From positions 186,001 to 250,000 of the forward strand of contig JAADJZ010000018.1 in the NCBI GenBank assembly GCA_011032825.1: a stretch of DNA of 64,000 bases. The letters are read 5' to 3'. Below the pieces are notes generated by a model. That model was not told where the DNA came from and did not search any database. It saw only the letters and a list, made by a program, of their open reading frames with translations. This document shows, one piece after another, positions 25,060 to 35,036 of the stretch; position 1 is the stretch's first letter; the number at the start of each line of letters is the position of its first letter. A program made the position numbers and the translations under genes. This stretch comes from Massariosphaeria phaeospora (taxonomy: Eukaryota > Ascomycota > Dothideomycetes > Pleosporales).

Positions 25060-25877
25060 TGTATTTGAGCAGTCTGGGCTCTGCGGGTGGGTGCCTTTGG
25101 GGGGGGTGCCTCAAGTCGTCCGAAGTTTTGATGTTCGCCGGCTAATCTTCGGGTACCAATCATCCTTAGTGCTGCGCTAAGCGAGAAACCCTAGCTAGCT
25201 TTTGGCAAACAGTGCGGGTTTATACGGTAGCGTAACGACGACTCCTAAACCTTAACATCGTCTCCCGCACGGAGAAGTTTTCGCAAAGCTCCTTGCCGCG
25301 GGGAGCCTCAATTGATCTCAGCGTGAGCTGAGTGGGTGCTGCTCACGTTGGTGCGTTCCCTGGGATGATAAGGGGTCAGATGGTTAGGTATTAGCATGCG
25401 CCGCATAGCGCTAAGCCACTGACCCAGCCACTACCTCGTACACCATCACGGCTTGCTATGTATTGCTACATGAAGCTTACGCAATATCGCAGTACGCCAA
25501 CAACGGTTAGTCCGGTCTCTACATCTCCGAAGCTCATCCCAACCGGGTACCACGAGCCGTCCCCACATTTCACGCACACCCGCCCTTTACTTAGCTCCCC
25601 TGTTGCCTGGAAAAGTTATAGCTTTGCTAGCTGCATGTTGAAGAGGCATGCAGAAGATACCTGTTCAGCTGAGCTGCAGACCGCTGATGGGGACCCTCGG
25701 GATGAGTGAGTGACACTAGCCTCGCTTGCGTGGGCGGATTGCTTTAAATTGCAGGCTGGCCCCCCTCAAGACGATCGACCGACCTTTCAATCTAATCACC
25801 CTCTGAGCACTCTGTCTTGTCTTCTCTGGTTTTTAGTGTATCACCGTTCGGCAGCGTAACATACTTCCACGTCAGCA
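25060..25877. other. Intergenic region between divergent kinase and WW-domain genes
   Basis: Shared upstream region of two divergent genes. No coding signal. A short perfect hairpin (CTCAGC-GTGA-GCTGAG) lies near 25317-25332. CT-rich tracts lie at about 25800-25830, just before the WW-domain gene, as is common near fungal transcription starts. Confidence 0.5.
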
Positions 25878-26856
25878 ATGGACTTTCTTAAGAAGATGAT
25901 GAAAGAACTGATGGACGATGACGACAAGACTAAGAAGGAGGACAAGGAAAAGAAGCATGATGGTGAGGTTTTCTCAACACTTCACTCATAAATTTTTCTA
26001 ACCTTCGGAGACCATTCGCAAGGCGTGCGTGATTCCCTCTAACCACATCAGGGCTACCCACCACAGAACTACCAGACATCTGGTGACCCCTCATACGGTC
26101 AACAAAGTACTCAATAGCCCCCTTAACGTGAGGGACAATACCCCCTTCAACAGCCACCGTACGGACAGTCAGATTTTGGTTCGCCTGCGCCGCCTCAGGG
26201 ACCACCCGTACCTTTCGGTGCACCTCCATCCATGCCCCCGGGCTGGGTACAACAATGGGACCAAAGCAGCCAGCGATGGTATTATGTGGAGCAACCCACC
26301 GGGTGCACACAGTGGGACCCACCCATGCGCGCTACACCTGCGCGCCAGGGCCCGTATGCCCCTCCCGCGGGCCAATACGGTGGTCAGAATGAGCGTGGCC
26401 TGTTCGGCAACACGCACGACCACAGTGACCACGGCTACGATCATAGGCAGAACCAATACGCCGTCGACAAAGACAAAAAGAAGAAAAAGGACAAGGGCCA
26501 CTCGACGGCCATGCTCGCGGGTGCCAGTGTCGCCGGCCTCGGTGCTGGCGCCTTGATCGGCCACTCCCTCGGTACGCTGCCCATCTCAATATCGTCTGCT
26601 GATGAACGCTCTGTTGACTCGAAAGCTAGCCGATGATTCGGACGACGAGACGAAGGTTGTGTATGCGGCGCCTCCTGCCGCTGCAGCTCCAGTCGCCGCT
26701 CCTTACGGAGACCCATATCAGGATGCGTGGTACCAGACTCCCGTCCCAGCACACGACGTCAACGGCGAGTCCATCTCAAGTAGCGACCGTGAATCCATGG
26801 AGGAAAAGCGCGAGGAGGCGATCGAGGCGCAGGAGGAATATCAAGAGGAACTCTAG
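25878..26856 (+). CDS. WW-domain protein with glycine-zipper segment
   Basis: Simplest frame-keeping model: join(25878..25962,26173..26571,26630..26856), 236 aa. Exon 1 is a Lys/Asp-rich amphipathic start (MDFLKKMMKELMDDDDK). Exon 2 carries a Pro/Gly-rich stretch and one WW domain, from PPGWVQQWD to CTQWDPP, with both Trp present, then a Lys-rich patch and a Gly/Ala helix LAGASVAGLGAGALIG of glycine-zipper type. Exon 3 is acidic (DDSDDETK at the start, EEKREEAIEAQEEYQEEL at the end). WW domains bind Pro-rich ligands. The first intron is uncertain: the sequence at 26051-26172 also codes in frame for family-like YPPQ/QPPYGQ repeats but holds two stops (TAG near 26114 and TAA near 26123), so an extra exon, a frameshift, an assembly error or true decay is possible. 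The last intron (26572..26629, GTACGC..CTAG) is well supported. Confidence 0.65.
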
Positions 26857-28157
26857 GAGGAATACGACGACTGAAACTCGCACTCTGGGTTTCGAATAAG
26901 GAGGCTCACAGAACTGCGGTTCCAGCACTGCAAACTTTCTCGCGAAGTTTTCTTGACGGCGACTCGCATGTTTGTTTTCTTGCAGTGCTTTTTCAGTTAA
27001 CACAGCGGGCTTGTGTTCGTAGTCGGCCAGCCCACTTGCCATTCAATGGAAGTTGTAGTGACGGCATGGGATATGTGTGTTTTTGCGCTCTGTCGAGCTG
27101 AGCTGAGCTGAGATGAGCTGAGCTGTTATACTAGAGAGCATGCCATGTGAAGATACCAAGACCGCCTTGCTTCCCACTGCGTAATACCCATGCATGCACC
27201 ACGGCTCCGGAGTCTAAAATCTGGGAAACTGCCTAGCCGCTGTTTGCTGTTTGCTGTAGGTAGGTGGTAGACTGGGTACTAGAAGGGCTAACTAACGCGT
27301 GGTAGCGCGACATGCGATGCGGGCGCCACCAGACCAGCCACATTGGGTACGGAGTAGAGGGGGACGCGTGTGAAATTTCTTGGGCGGTAAGGCTTCGTTT
27401 GCATGCTCCCGATATGCTTATGCTTTGGCGTCCCTTGTCCCTTGTCCGTGACGCTTTACCTTGTTTGAGTCTTTTGGGCGGGGACAGAGTGGGTGGGGGA
27501 AAGACGGGCTGTTTGTATGTTGTGGTTTTACTGTATGCTTAGGTGGGGATGGTCATGTGGATTGCTGAACCGGGGCAGTGATGAGGGAGTGAGTGAGTGA
27601 TGGGTGAGGTGAGGTTCATGCAAGCTCTGTGTCGGGTAGCCGGTCGATCGCCAAGCGCGTAAGGCTTGCTGGTATGTGACGTGCGTGTCGAAGGGAAGGA
27701 TTCGACGGGCTGTAATCGTTAGCGCGAGATAGTTTGATGGGGTACCGGCAACGGGCGCATTTGTTTGCGTGGGTGTTGTATTGGGCGTTGGTATCATGGG
27801 TGGAAAATCGTCGTGTGGTACAAGGGATGCGCAAGCAACAACGTCTGTAAGGACGATTGCTGAGTTGCTGTTTGCGAGCACTGACGATGAAGTTGGGGAA
27901 TGGATGGCTAGTTGAGGACATCGTGTTTACGAGTAGCGAATGGATGTGCTTGAACAAGGTCTGGTCCAGCTCGCGCTTGGTTAATGACGATGACATTGAT
28001 AAGAGGAAGTCTGAGACTGAGACTGAACGAACAGAAGGGTGTTGACTATTGAGATTGGGACAATCTTGCGCAGATAGGCCTGAAAATGGCGGCCTGCATC
28101 TCCAAGCTCGCATCTAGTCCGTGTTCAATGCGACTATATGTCCATCCATTATGAGAA
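26857..28157. other. Intergenic region between convergent genes
   Basis: The 3' flanks of the WW-domain gene (+) and the DNA glycosylase (-). A GAGCT pentamer repeat, with one variant unit, lies at about 27094-27125. Frames on both strands at 27.5-28.1 kb lack motifs and are not called. Confidence 0.55.
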
Positions 28158-29135
28158 CTAGGCTGTTTGAGCAGCCTCAACTTCCCTTGGTTCAAACCCC
28201 CTCTCGTCCCTCCTCTTCTGCACCCACTCTCCAAACGGTCTCCAAATAGCCTCTTTCTCAGCGGGTTTCAAACTAGCCGCCAGCCCGCTCGTCGAAGTAG
28301 TCACAAACACTCTCGATCCGTTCCACGGGTTGCCGTTCTCGTCGACGACGTCGTCCCCACCTTTCCCCATATTGTGCTTCTCGTCCTGCCATCCATACTT
28401 GAACTCCGCCTTCTTGGGATTCTTGCCATAGCGATACCGCCAGATGGACTCCCATATGCCTTTGCCGACTATGCAGACAGCTTCAGGTTTGTATTGCAGA
28501 AACTTGGCGTCCAGACTTGCGGTTCCGGCCGCCAGTTCCTCTTTGGAGAGTTCGGCGGCGTCTTTCGAGGGGCGCTCGACAATGTTGGTGTTTCCCATGC
28601 AGTACAGGGCGGGCAAGCTCCGGTCTTCCTCGGGCTTCAGGCGCCGATCGGTAAGGCCTGATGAGTGGAGTAGTTTCCAGAAGTGATTCGATGGGTGAGC
28701 ATATGCATGGCCCTTCGTGGCAGTCTGCACGCCAGGGTTTGTCCCCACGAACACGCAGATCAAGTTTGGCTGCAGGATATCCACTAGCGGGGATAAATGA
28801 CTGTATTTGGAAGGTTCGGCATATTTGCTTGCTTTCCGTTTTTTCTTCGGGCGGGGTGACACGGCGGTTTCGGTGGCGACTGTCGTATTACTACTACGCG
28901 TGCGTTTCGATAGTTTTTGCGCAGAGCCAGGAACTTCGGCGTCGTTATATGCTGAAATAGGAGACTGGTCATATTGGAACTTGTCTAAATGTCCTTTGAA
29001 TGACGGCGTCAGGGGTAGTGCGGTTCCATCAGAGTGGTCCTCATCAAGCGTCGTGGAAGCTTCGTCTCCGGCAGGACGCTTTGCTTGGCTGATCCGGCCC
29101 ATCGATGTGGTAGTTGTTTTCGGCAAGGGATGCAA
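28158..29135 (-). CDS. Uracil/thymine mismatch DNA glycosylase (TDG/Mug family)
   Basis: Single exon, 325 aa. A disordered Lys-rich N-terminus (PRPKKKRKASK, about 94-104, a likely nuclear signal) precedes the glycosylase fold. The active-site motif is GTNPG (131-135), like GxNPG of TDG/Mug, with the catalytic Asn. KGHAYAHPSNHFWKLLHSSG follows, then GNTNIVERPSKDAAELSKEE, which corresponds to the MVER/T region of TDG, and a late VTTSTSG loop in the place of the helix-intercalating loop. Known reaction: removal of U or T from G:U or G:T mispairs in base-excision repair. Both ends of the fold are present. A second ATG at codon 12 (MGRISQ) is an alternative start. Confidence 0.9.
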   Translation of the reverse strand: MHPLPKTTTTSMGRISQAKRPAGDEASTTLDEDHSDGTALPLTPSFKGHLDKFQYDQSPISAYNDAEVPGSAQKLSKRTRSSNTTVATETAVSPRPKKKRKASKYAEPSKYSHLSPLVDILQPNLICVFVGTNPGVQTATKGHAYAHPSNHFWKLLHSSGLTDRRLKPEEDRSLPALYCMGNTNIVERPSKDAAELSKEELAAGTASLDAKFLQYKPEAVCIVGKGIWESIWRYRYGKNPKKAEFKYGWQDEKHNMGKGGDDVVDENGNPWNGSRVFVTTSTSGLAASLKPAEKEAIWRPFGEWVQKRRDERGFEPREVEAAQTA

Positions 29136-29875
29136 TTAAGTGTGAGCGCGATGGAGATGAGGAGAAAAACTACAAAGGGTATGACCTGAGTGCAGGTTGA
29201 CGAGTAGCTGCCAGCTTCCGAAGTGGCCAAGAAAGCGGGGGGCGCACGTGGAGACGTGTTCCAGCCGACGCGTACCTAGATCTACTACTTTTCGACGTCA
29301 TCTCTTTCACCAGCATTCATTCCAGCTTCACTTTGGGGAATTTAAAGTAGTCTTTGGCGTGTACTGTAATCTATGTCCTGTTACGTGCATCTATCTTTAG
29401 TATAAAATCAAAAGGGGTTTGCAGCTCCTGCAACGTATAGAAGGTCTCTCCCTAATTATCGTTCTCTGCTGCATTTATACTAAAGAGCGTCGCAGGCTTA
29501 TATGACCGGCACCGGTTATATATTCTCAGCGATGGGCTTTGTTGTTCTTTAAGCCAGGGCGTAGTAAACTGTTTAGCGATTTCGTTGAGCTAATTCAACG
29601 TGTCAATTTCTGGCCAAGGGACTTATAGTCGCAGGACAGTGTCAATTCCGAGGAGAAAGCGACCGAACGACAGATGCTACTCTATTCAGTGAAGATCGAT
29701 GGGGACTAAGTACTCGGGAGTCGATGTTTGAGGGAACACACCTCCTCTCGTACGATTTGCGCTAACAGTGTTGGTTTGTAGCCCTTGCTTTACGAGTACT
29801 ATTTAGTGCAGACCACTTCTCCGAGTCCCTGCCACACACCACTTATTGCATCCTGTACATCAATCTTGTCAATCC
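29136..29875. other. Intergenic region between divergent glycosylase and SDR genes
   Basis: Shared upstream region. About 29400-29640 is AT-rich with short palindromic pieces (for example ACCGGCACCGGT near 29508) and differs in texture from its surroundings; a repeat remnant is possible. No coding signal. Confidence 0.45.
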
Positions 29876-30991
29876 ATGGAAAATCCAGACCTGGACTCGT
29901 TGGACACCGTTCTGGTTACGGGTGGCGGCGGATGCCTTGGTTCGCATATCGTCGATGCCTTTGCCGCAGAAGGGTCCTGCGATTCCATCGCGCTGACAGT
30001 GCGTGACCCAAACAAAGCACGTCGAGCTGTTCCTGGAACTGCATTCCATGTCTGCGATGTCGCCGACCGAGAGGAAACAAGAGCGCTGCTTGAACATGTC
30101 AAGCCTAGGATCATCGTCCACACCGTCTCCCCGGACTATATGGCCCCAAAGAAAGCACAATACGAAATCAATTACCTCGCAACCAAAACTCTACTAGAGC
30201 TGGCACGTGCAGATGCAAACGTACAAGCCCTCATCTACACTAGTTCAGTTATGGCTGTCCCTTTAGGCCATCTTAGCGAGCCATGGACTGAAGACGAAGC
30301 TCCGGTAAACGACCTAAACACTGGAGAGTACTACTATAATAGAACAAAAGGTGCAGCAGATACGCTAGTGCGGGAAGCAAGCTTTCCAAAGCCTGTTGAT
30401 GCAAAAGATTGGAGTGGATGTTTGCTCACGACATGCCTCCGGTTATCGGGCATATATGGACCTCGCGATACAAATATCTCGCCCTCAATCCTCAATCTGG
30501 CCAACACGGCAGGCGCTCGAATACTGTTTGGGCCGGATACCGCTATGCTTGAGTGGGTTTTCGTTGAAAGTGCGGCACACGCACATTTGCTCGCCGCAAA
30601 AGCCCTTCTCCGCAACCTTAGCGGAGTTAGCGGCGAGGCGTTCTTCATTACAGATGGCAAGCCGATGAAGTTTGGCGACTGGTGTCGCACTGCCTGGAAA
30701 GAAGCTGGGGACGCCAACATGAACAGCGCTCATCCATCGTTCTTCAGGACTCCGTTTGGGCCTGTTTTGGCGTTGCTGGCGGTGTGGGAGTGGGTGTACC
30801 AGCTGGTGACTTTGGGGCAGGGGTGGCCGAAAACGTCGAGGCAGACCTTCTTCTACATAAGGCACGGGTGCTGGTTTTCGATTGAGAAAGCGAGGGCACG
30901 GCTCGGGTATGAGCCGCTTTGTGGGACGGAGGAAGGGATTAAGAGGACTGCTAGGTGGTTTAGGGAGAACCAGGGGAAGAAGGGGATGTAA
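29876..30991 (+). CDS. NAD(P)-dependent 3-beta-HSD-like extended SDR
   Basis: Single exon. The ATG at 29876 gives 371 aa and places the nucleotide-binding motif TGGGGCLG at residues 15-22, as usual for the family; an ATG 10 codons upstream is also in frame. Catalytic residues: Ser in YTSS (121-124) and YNRTK (Y154, K158). HVCDVAD at about 58-64 fits the adenine-ribose region. The C-terminus (WPKTSRQTFFYIRHGCWFS and KARARLGYEP) is typical of 3-beta hydroxysteroid dehydrogenase/isomerase and sterol-4-alpha-carboxylate 3-dehydrogenase relatives. The hydrophobic stretch FGPVLALLAVWEWVYQLV before it may anchor the protein to a membrane. The substrate cannot be deduced. Confidence 0.85.
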   Translation: MENPDLDSLDTVLVTGGGGCLGSHIVDAFAAEGSCDSIALTVRDPNKARRAVPGTAFHVCDVADREETRALLEHVKPRIIVHTVSPDYMAPKKAQYEINYLATKTLLELARADANVQALIYTSSVMAVPLGHLSEPWTEDEAPVNDLNTGEYYYNRTKGAADTLVREASFPKPVDAKDWSGCLLTTCLRLSGIYGPRDTNISPSILNLANTAGARILFGPDTAMLEWVFVESAAHAHLLAAKALLRNLSGVSGEAFFITDGKPMKFGDWCRTAWKEAGDANMNSAHPSFFRTPFGPVLALLAVWEWVYQLVTLGQGWPKTSRQTFFYIRHGCWFSIEKARARLGYEPLCGTEEGIKRTARWFRENQGKKGM

Positions 30992-31291
30992 TGGTGAACA
31001 CGGTGTCTCCGTTCCGTTCGATGTTGCAGAGATTCAAAGAAGCACGTACAAATCTTTTTACTATTGTCGAATTCTCTCCTATTGCAGTACATGTAGATGA
31101 TGTCGGCTTGAGTGGAGAGAGAAGGAGGAGCGCAGCGCAGCTGTTGATTTGCGCTGATGTCTAATCCGTGCACGGACCCCTTCGCGAGTCGGAAAATATC
31201 CCTCAGGGTTGCCGGCGCTCCAAACCTCTTCCAACTGCTCGCCAGCGCCCCCATCGACCCCATCGCCTGTCGTCCTCCATTCGTCTCCACA
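30992..31291. other. Short intergenic spacer, promoter side of the ATP synthase g gene
   Basis: About 300 bp between two plus-strand genes. It holds the 3' flank of the SDR and the 5' flank of the next gene. Frames here on the minus strand mirror the downstream exon. Confidence 0.5.
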
Positions 31292-32220
31292 ATGTCTCTC
31301 GCAGCATCGCGCGCCGTGCTGCGGCACTCGAAATTCGCCGTCCGACGCGCGGGCGTCCGCAATGCCTCGACAAACGAAGCCGCCGGCGCCGCGAAGGAGA
31401 AGGCGTCCGACCTCCAGTCCAAGGCAGCCGACCTCCAGTCAAAGGCATCCGAGGGCCTGTCAAGAGTCACTTCGTCTGCTGGCAATGCCGTCTCGAAGGT
31501 TAGCGCCGCTGCTTCCGGTGCTGCGGAAAAGGTTGGCGGACGAACGGGGCGGACGATTGGCGGTATACAATGTTAGTATGCACTTTTAGGCTGGTGGTTG
31601 AAGATCAATTGGAATATTGGGAGCTCTTGCGATCCATGCGATGGCTGTGAAGGTTGTTGCAGCTGGACATCTGGCCCGTGGTGTCTCTCTGGAGCTGGTT
31701 GCGACATCGGCCAAGGTCCACGCGGCATTTAAGAGCTCCTATTCCAACGGGTCGACGACTGATCACCTGAATACTAGCTTGCAGTAGGAGCTAATTCGAT
31801 GGTAATCTAGCTTTGATCCCCCAAGTTATCTTCTATTCCAAAGTGGGCCTCGAACTAGGCAAGCTCATTGCTCAACAGCGGAGCATGGCACCACCGTAAG
31901 ACGCCTACATTTCCTTTATCTCACTGCATCAAAACTTACTGATGTGGCGTAGTACCCTCGCAACTTTCCAAGGCTACTTTCAACCCATTATCAACGCCGC
32001 TCGTCACCCAGCTAGCCTCCTCAAATTTACCGCCGACACTGCCAACTCCGCCGCGCAGAACCCTCTGGCCTACCTAAATCAAGTGAGAAACCTGTCTACG
32101 ACACAATGGCTATCCGCTGGCGTCGTCGCTGCTGAAGTGATTGGCTTCTTCTCAGTTGGCGAGATGATCGGTCGCTTCAAGCTCGTTGGATACCGTGCAA
32201 GCGCCCCGGCAAACCACTAG
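31292..32220 (+). CDS. atp20: Mitochondrial F1Fo ATP synthase subunit g
   Basis: Model: join(31292..31571,31811..31895,31953..32220), 210 aa. Exon 1 has an Arg/Ser/Ala-rich start (MSLAASRAVLRHSKFAVRRA) fitting a mitochondrial import signal, then an Ala/Lys/Ser repeat region with DLQSKAADLQSKASEG. Exon 2 adds SLIPQVIFYSKVGLELGKLI, and exon 3 adds the family core TLATFQGYFQPIINAARHP, YLNQVRNLSTTQWLSAGVV and a membrane helix with GEMIGRFKLVGYR. Subunit g stabilises dimers of the ATP synthase in the inner membrane, together with subunit e. The first intron is 239 nt, long for this window; its ends (GTTAGT..CTAG) keep frame. The low-complexity N-terminal extension is longer than in yeast. Confidence 0.9.
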
Positions 32221-32639
32221 CTGAGTCGGCCCTGAAAGGGCAGAAGTGAGGGAATACACAACCTGCCAATACATGCACCCGGAGACAGTAGCATATCTGA
32301 GAGGAAACGGACACGGAGAGCAGTTCGGTCTAGGGGCGAATGGGACGGAAGTAATGTGCAGATGCACACGTGGAAACGGCTCCACACTGTACTATTGCAC
32401 ATATCTTGTTTTAGTAGATTCTCTTTACCCTGTGCAATGATTGGCAATGCATCGTTCGCTTCCTCAAATCAGTTTGCAACACGCGGCGATCGGCTTATAG
32501 TTCTGCCGTCTGCCGATCGCCGCGGCTCAGAACTTTTTCGGGCACAGCCTCAAACTGGAGGTCTGCAATTGCCCACCAACACCTCCAGTTGACCGCCACC
32601 TCGTGATGCGACTGTGAACTGTGCGCCGCGTAAATCGCA
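32221..32639. other. Intergenic spacer upstream of the Rok1 gene
   Basis: About 420 bp without coding signal. A short stretch near 32481-32525 contains an imperfect inverted pair around CGGCGATCGGC and GCCGATCGCCG, a palindromic element of unknown meaning. Confidence 0.5.
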
Positions 32640-34898
32640 ATGAGTATCTTCAAACTACTATCTCGGTCAGCAAAACCCGCACAAGCGTCTCCGGCGCAGA
32701 CCTTGCCCTCCTCCGGCGCCGCCGCAAATCCACAGTTATTCGGTCACGATGAGCGGAATGGGTCGCACAAGGACACAACTACGAGCAAGAAACGAAAGAG
32801 AGGTCTAGATAATGAAGACTCTGCGTCTGCGCTTCCTGCCGATATAGATTTTTTCGGTGGTGCCTCGCGGCGAACAGAAGAAACGCGCGAAGACGATGCA
32901 AAAACTCGCCGGACAGAGCACGCGAGACATAGTACGGATGACCCGGTATCGCTAGGAAGAGAGGATGGTGGAGCTGATACTGTGGAAGCCTACGATGAGG
33001 AGGAATCTAAACGTATACTACGGTCACACAAACTGAAAATCGTGGTCCTGGAGGATTTCAAAGCGAAAGAAGAAGAGGCGCCAACGGAGAAAAAGAAGAA
33101 ATCGAAAAAGCGGAAGTCAAAGAATGACGTAGCGGACAAAAAAAAGAACGCAAAACAGCAGCTGTACCCGCAGCCTCTGGCGTCGTTTGCCGAGTTGAGG
33201 ACGAGATATGGGATTTCGAGGCGACTAGCAGAAAACCTGAGAGAGCAAGGGTATAAAGTACCTACGGAGGTACAGCTTGGTGCGCTGCCTCTGTTATTGG
33301 GGAAGAGGACTGGCGATAGCAACAGCTCTACGGTTACAGATCCTTCTGGTGCTGGTCTTGCAGGAGATGTCGACCTCTTAACGGTCGCGCCAACTGGCAG
33401 CGGCAAAACGATAGCATTTTTGGTACCCATTATCAACGCTCTTCTCTCGGAAGCAAAGACATCCAACCGCAGTGCAGGACCTCGAGCAGTCGTCATTGCG
33501 CCAACGCGGGAGCTAGCTTCACAAATCGTCAACGAGGCACGGAAACTAGCGAAAGGGACGGGTATCAAGGCAGCACTGATGAAGAAAGGCATGGAGGTTG
33601 TTGAGAGAGCAGAAGACAACGTTTCTGAGGAAGCGAACGACTCGCCTGAACCATCTGATGAGGAGCATGGGAGCGCCTCGGACGACTCGGATACTGGGGC
33701 ACAGATGGTACAGCAGCCAAAGCGGAGGAAGAGGCGAGCCGAACTAGTCAAAGCCGATATCCTCGTAGCCACTCCGTTGGCTCTTCTAAATGCTCTCAAA
33801 TTACAGGACGACAAGTTCGCTGATCTGCCGAGCATACGCCATCTAGTTCTCGACGAAGCAGATGTCCTTCTCGACCCCCTCTTCCGCGAACAAACCCTCG
33901 CCCTCTGGAACGTCTGCACGAATCCCAAGCTCAGAGTCGGCCTTTGGTCCGCAACGATGGGCTCCAATATTGAAGCCCTCACGACCAGCACCCTCACCGC
34001 CCGCTGGACCTCACTCTCCCCTCCACCCAACGTCCCCCGACCGCCTCTCATCCGCCTCGTCGTCGGCCTCAAAGACACCGCCATCCCCAACATCTCCCAC
34101 CAGCTCACCTACGCAGCAACCGAACAAGGCAAACTGCTTGGCCTGCGCCAACTCCTGCACCCCACCATGTCCTCCTCCACATCCACGACGCCCTCGCTGC
34201 GCCCTCCCTTCCTCGTCTTTACGCAAACCATCCCCCGCGCCATCGCCCTGCACTCGGAACTCCTCTACGACATCCCGCCCCAAGCCGGCGGCTCCACGCG
34301 CCTCGCCGTCCTGCACGCCGACCTGGGCGCCGCCGCCCGCGACGCTATCATGACGCGCTTCCGCCGCGGCGAAATCTGGGTGCTGATCACAACGGATCTG
34401 CTCGCGCGCGGCGTCGACTTCCGCGGCCTGAACGGCGTCGTCAACTACGACGTGCCGAATTCGGCCGCCGGCTACGTGCACCGCGTCGGCCGCACCGGGC
34501 GCGCGGGCCGGGACGGCGGCGTCGCCGTCACGTTCTACACCCAGGACGACATCCCGTACGTCAAGAATATCGCGAATGTGATTCGCGCGAGTGAGAAGTT
34601 GCGCGGCGTGGGCGAGGATGAGGGCAGCGTCAAGCAGTGGTTGCTGGATGCGTTGCCGACGCCGAGTAAGCGCGACAAGCAAATGTTGAAGACGAGGGGC
34701 GTGGAAGCGAGACGTAGGGTTAAGGATGGGGAGGGAAGGGGGAAGGGCAGGATTAGTACGAAGAGTGGGTATGAGAGGAGGTTGGAGGGCAGGAAAAGGG
34801 GGGCGATGATTGCGAGTAGGGGGTTGGCGGAGGGGAATGTGGAGAGGAAGGCTATTGCGGCGGTGAGTGAGAGTGAGTTCGAGGGGTTCGATGAATAG
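32640..34898 (+). CDS. rok1: ATP-dependent RNA helicase Rok1 (DEAD box)
   Basis: Single exon, 752 aa. The N-terminus is charged (KKKKSKKRKSKND at about 151-163), followed by the Rok1-typical LYPQPLASFAELRTRYGISR and the Q-motif region PTEVQLGALPLLL. Helicase motifs: APTGSGKT (250-257), PTRELA (Ia), DEAD (405-408), SAT in WSATMGS (III), LLARGVDF (V), HRVGRTGRAGR (about 614, VI). A long acidic/basic insert lies between motifs Ib and II (SPEPSDEEHGSASDDSD, then KRRKRRAE). Rok1 acts in the nucleolus in 18S rRNA maturation and small-subunit assembly. The C-terminus is Lys/Arg/Gly-rich. The 3' half is clearly more GC-rich than the 5' half, which produces a long antisense shadow frame. Confidence 0.92.
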   Translation: MSIFKLLSRSAKPAQASPAQTLPSSGAAANPQLFGHDERNGSHKDTTTSKKRKRGLDNEDSASALPADIDFFGGASRRTEETREDDAKTRRTEHARHSTDDPVSLGREDGGADTVEAYDEEESKRILRSHKLKIVVLEDFKAKEEEAPTEKKKKSKKRKSKNDVADKKKNAKQQLYPQPLASFAELRTRYGISRRLAENLREQGYKVPTEVQLGALPLLLGKRTGDSNSSTVTDPSGAGLAGDVDLLTVAPTGSGKTIAFLVPIINALLSEAKTSNRSAGPRAVVIAPTRELASQIVNEARKLAKGTGIKAALMKKGMEVVERAEDNVSEEANDSPEPSDEEHGSASDDSDTGAQMVQQPKRRKRRAELVKADILVATPLALLNALKLQDDKFADLPSIRHLVLDEADVLLDPLFREQTLALWNVCTNPKLRVGLWSATMGSNIEALTTSTLTARWTSLSPPPNVPRPPLIRLVVGLKDTAIPNISHQLTYAATEQGKLLGLRQLLHPTMSSSTSTTPSLRPPFLVFTQTIPRAIALHSELLYDIPPQAGGSTRLAVLHADLGAAARDAIMTRFRRGEIWVLITTDLLARGVDFRGLNGVVNYDVPNSAAGYVHRVGRTGRAGRDGGVAVTFYTQDDIPYVKNIANVIRASEKLRGVGEDEGSVKQWLLDALPTPSKRDKQMLKTRGVEARRRVKDGEGRGKGRISTKSGYERRLEGRKRGAMIASRGLAEGNVERKAIAAVSESEFEGFDE

Positions 34899-35036
34899 GG
34901 GTGCTGGTATGATCACGAGACGATGAGAGCACAACATATGGCAAAGGAAGAAAAATGAATTTCGAATCACAGGAGCTACGTCCCACCCACTCTCGCACCA
35001 TGCAAACCCACCCATATCTTCTAACAAACGCCTCTC

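Noticed and set aside
27528..28113. Overlapping minus-strand frames after the DNA glycosylase
   Set aside because: Thr/His/Pro-rich, no motif, and several phases open at once.
34011..35027. A 338-codon frame antisense to the 3' half of rok1
   Set aside because: Lies opposite conserved helicase motifs and begins in low-complexity sequence; a shadow of strong GC codon bias.
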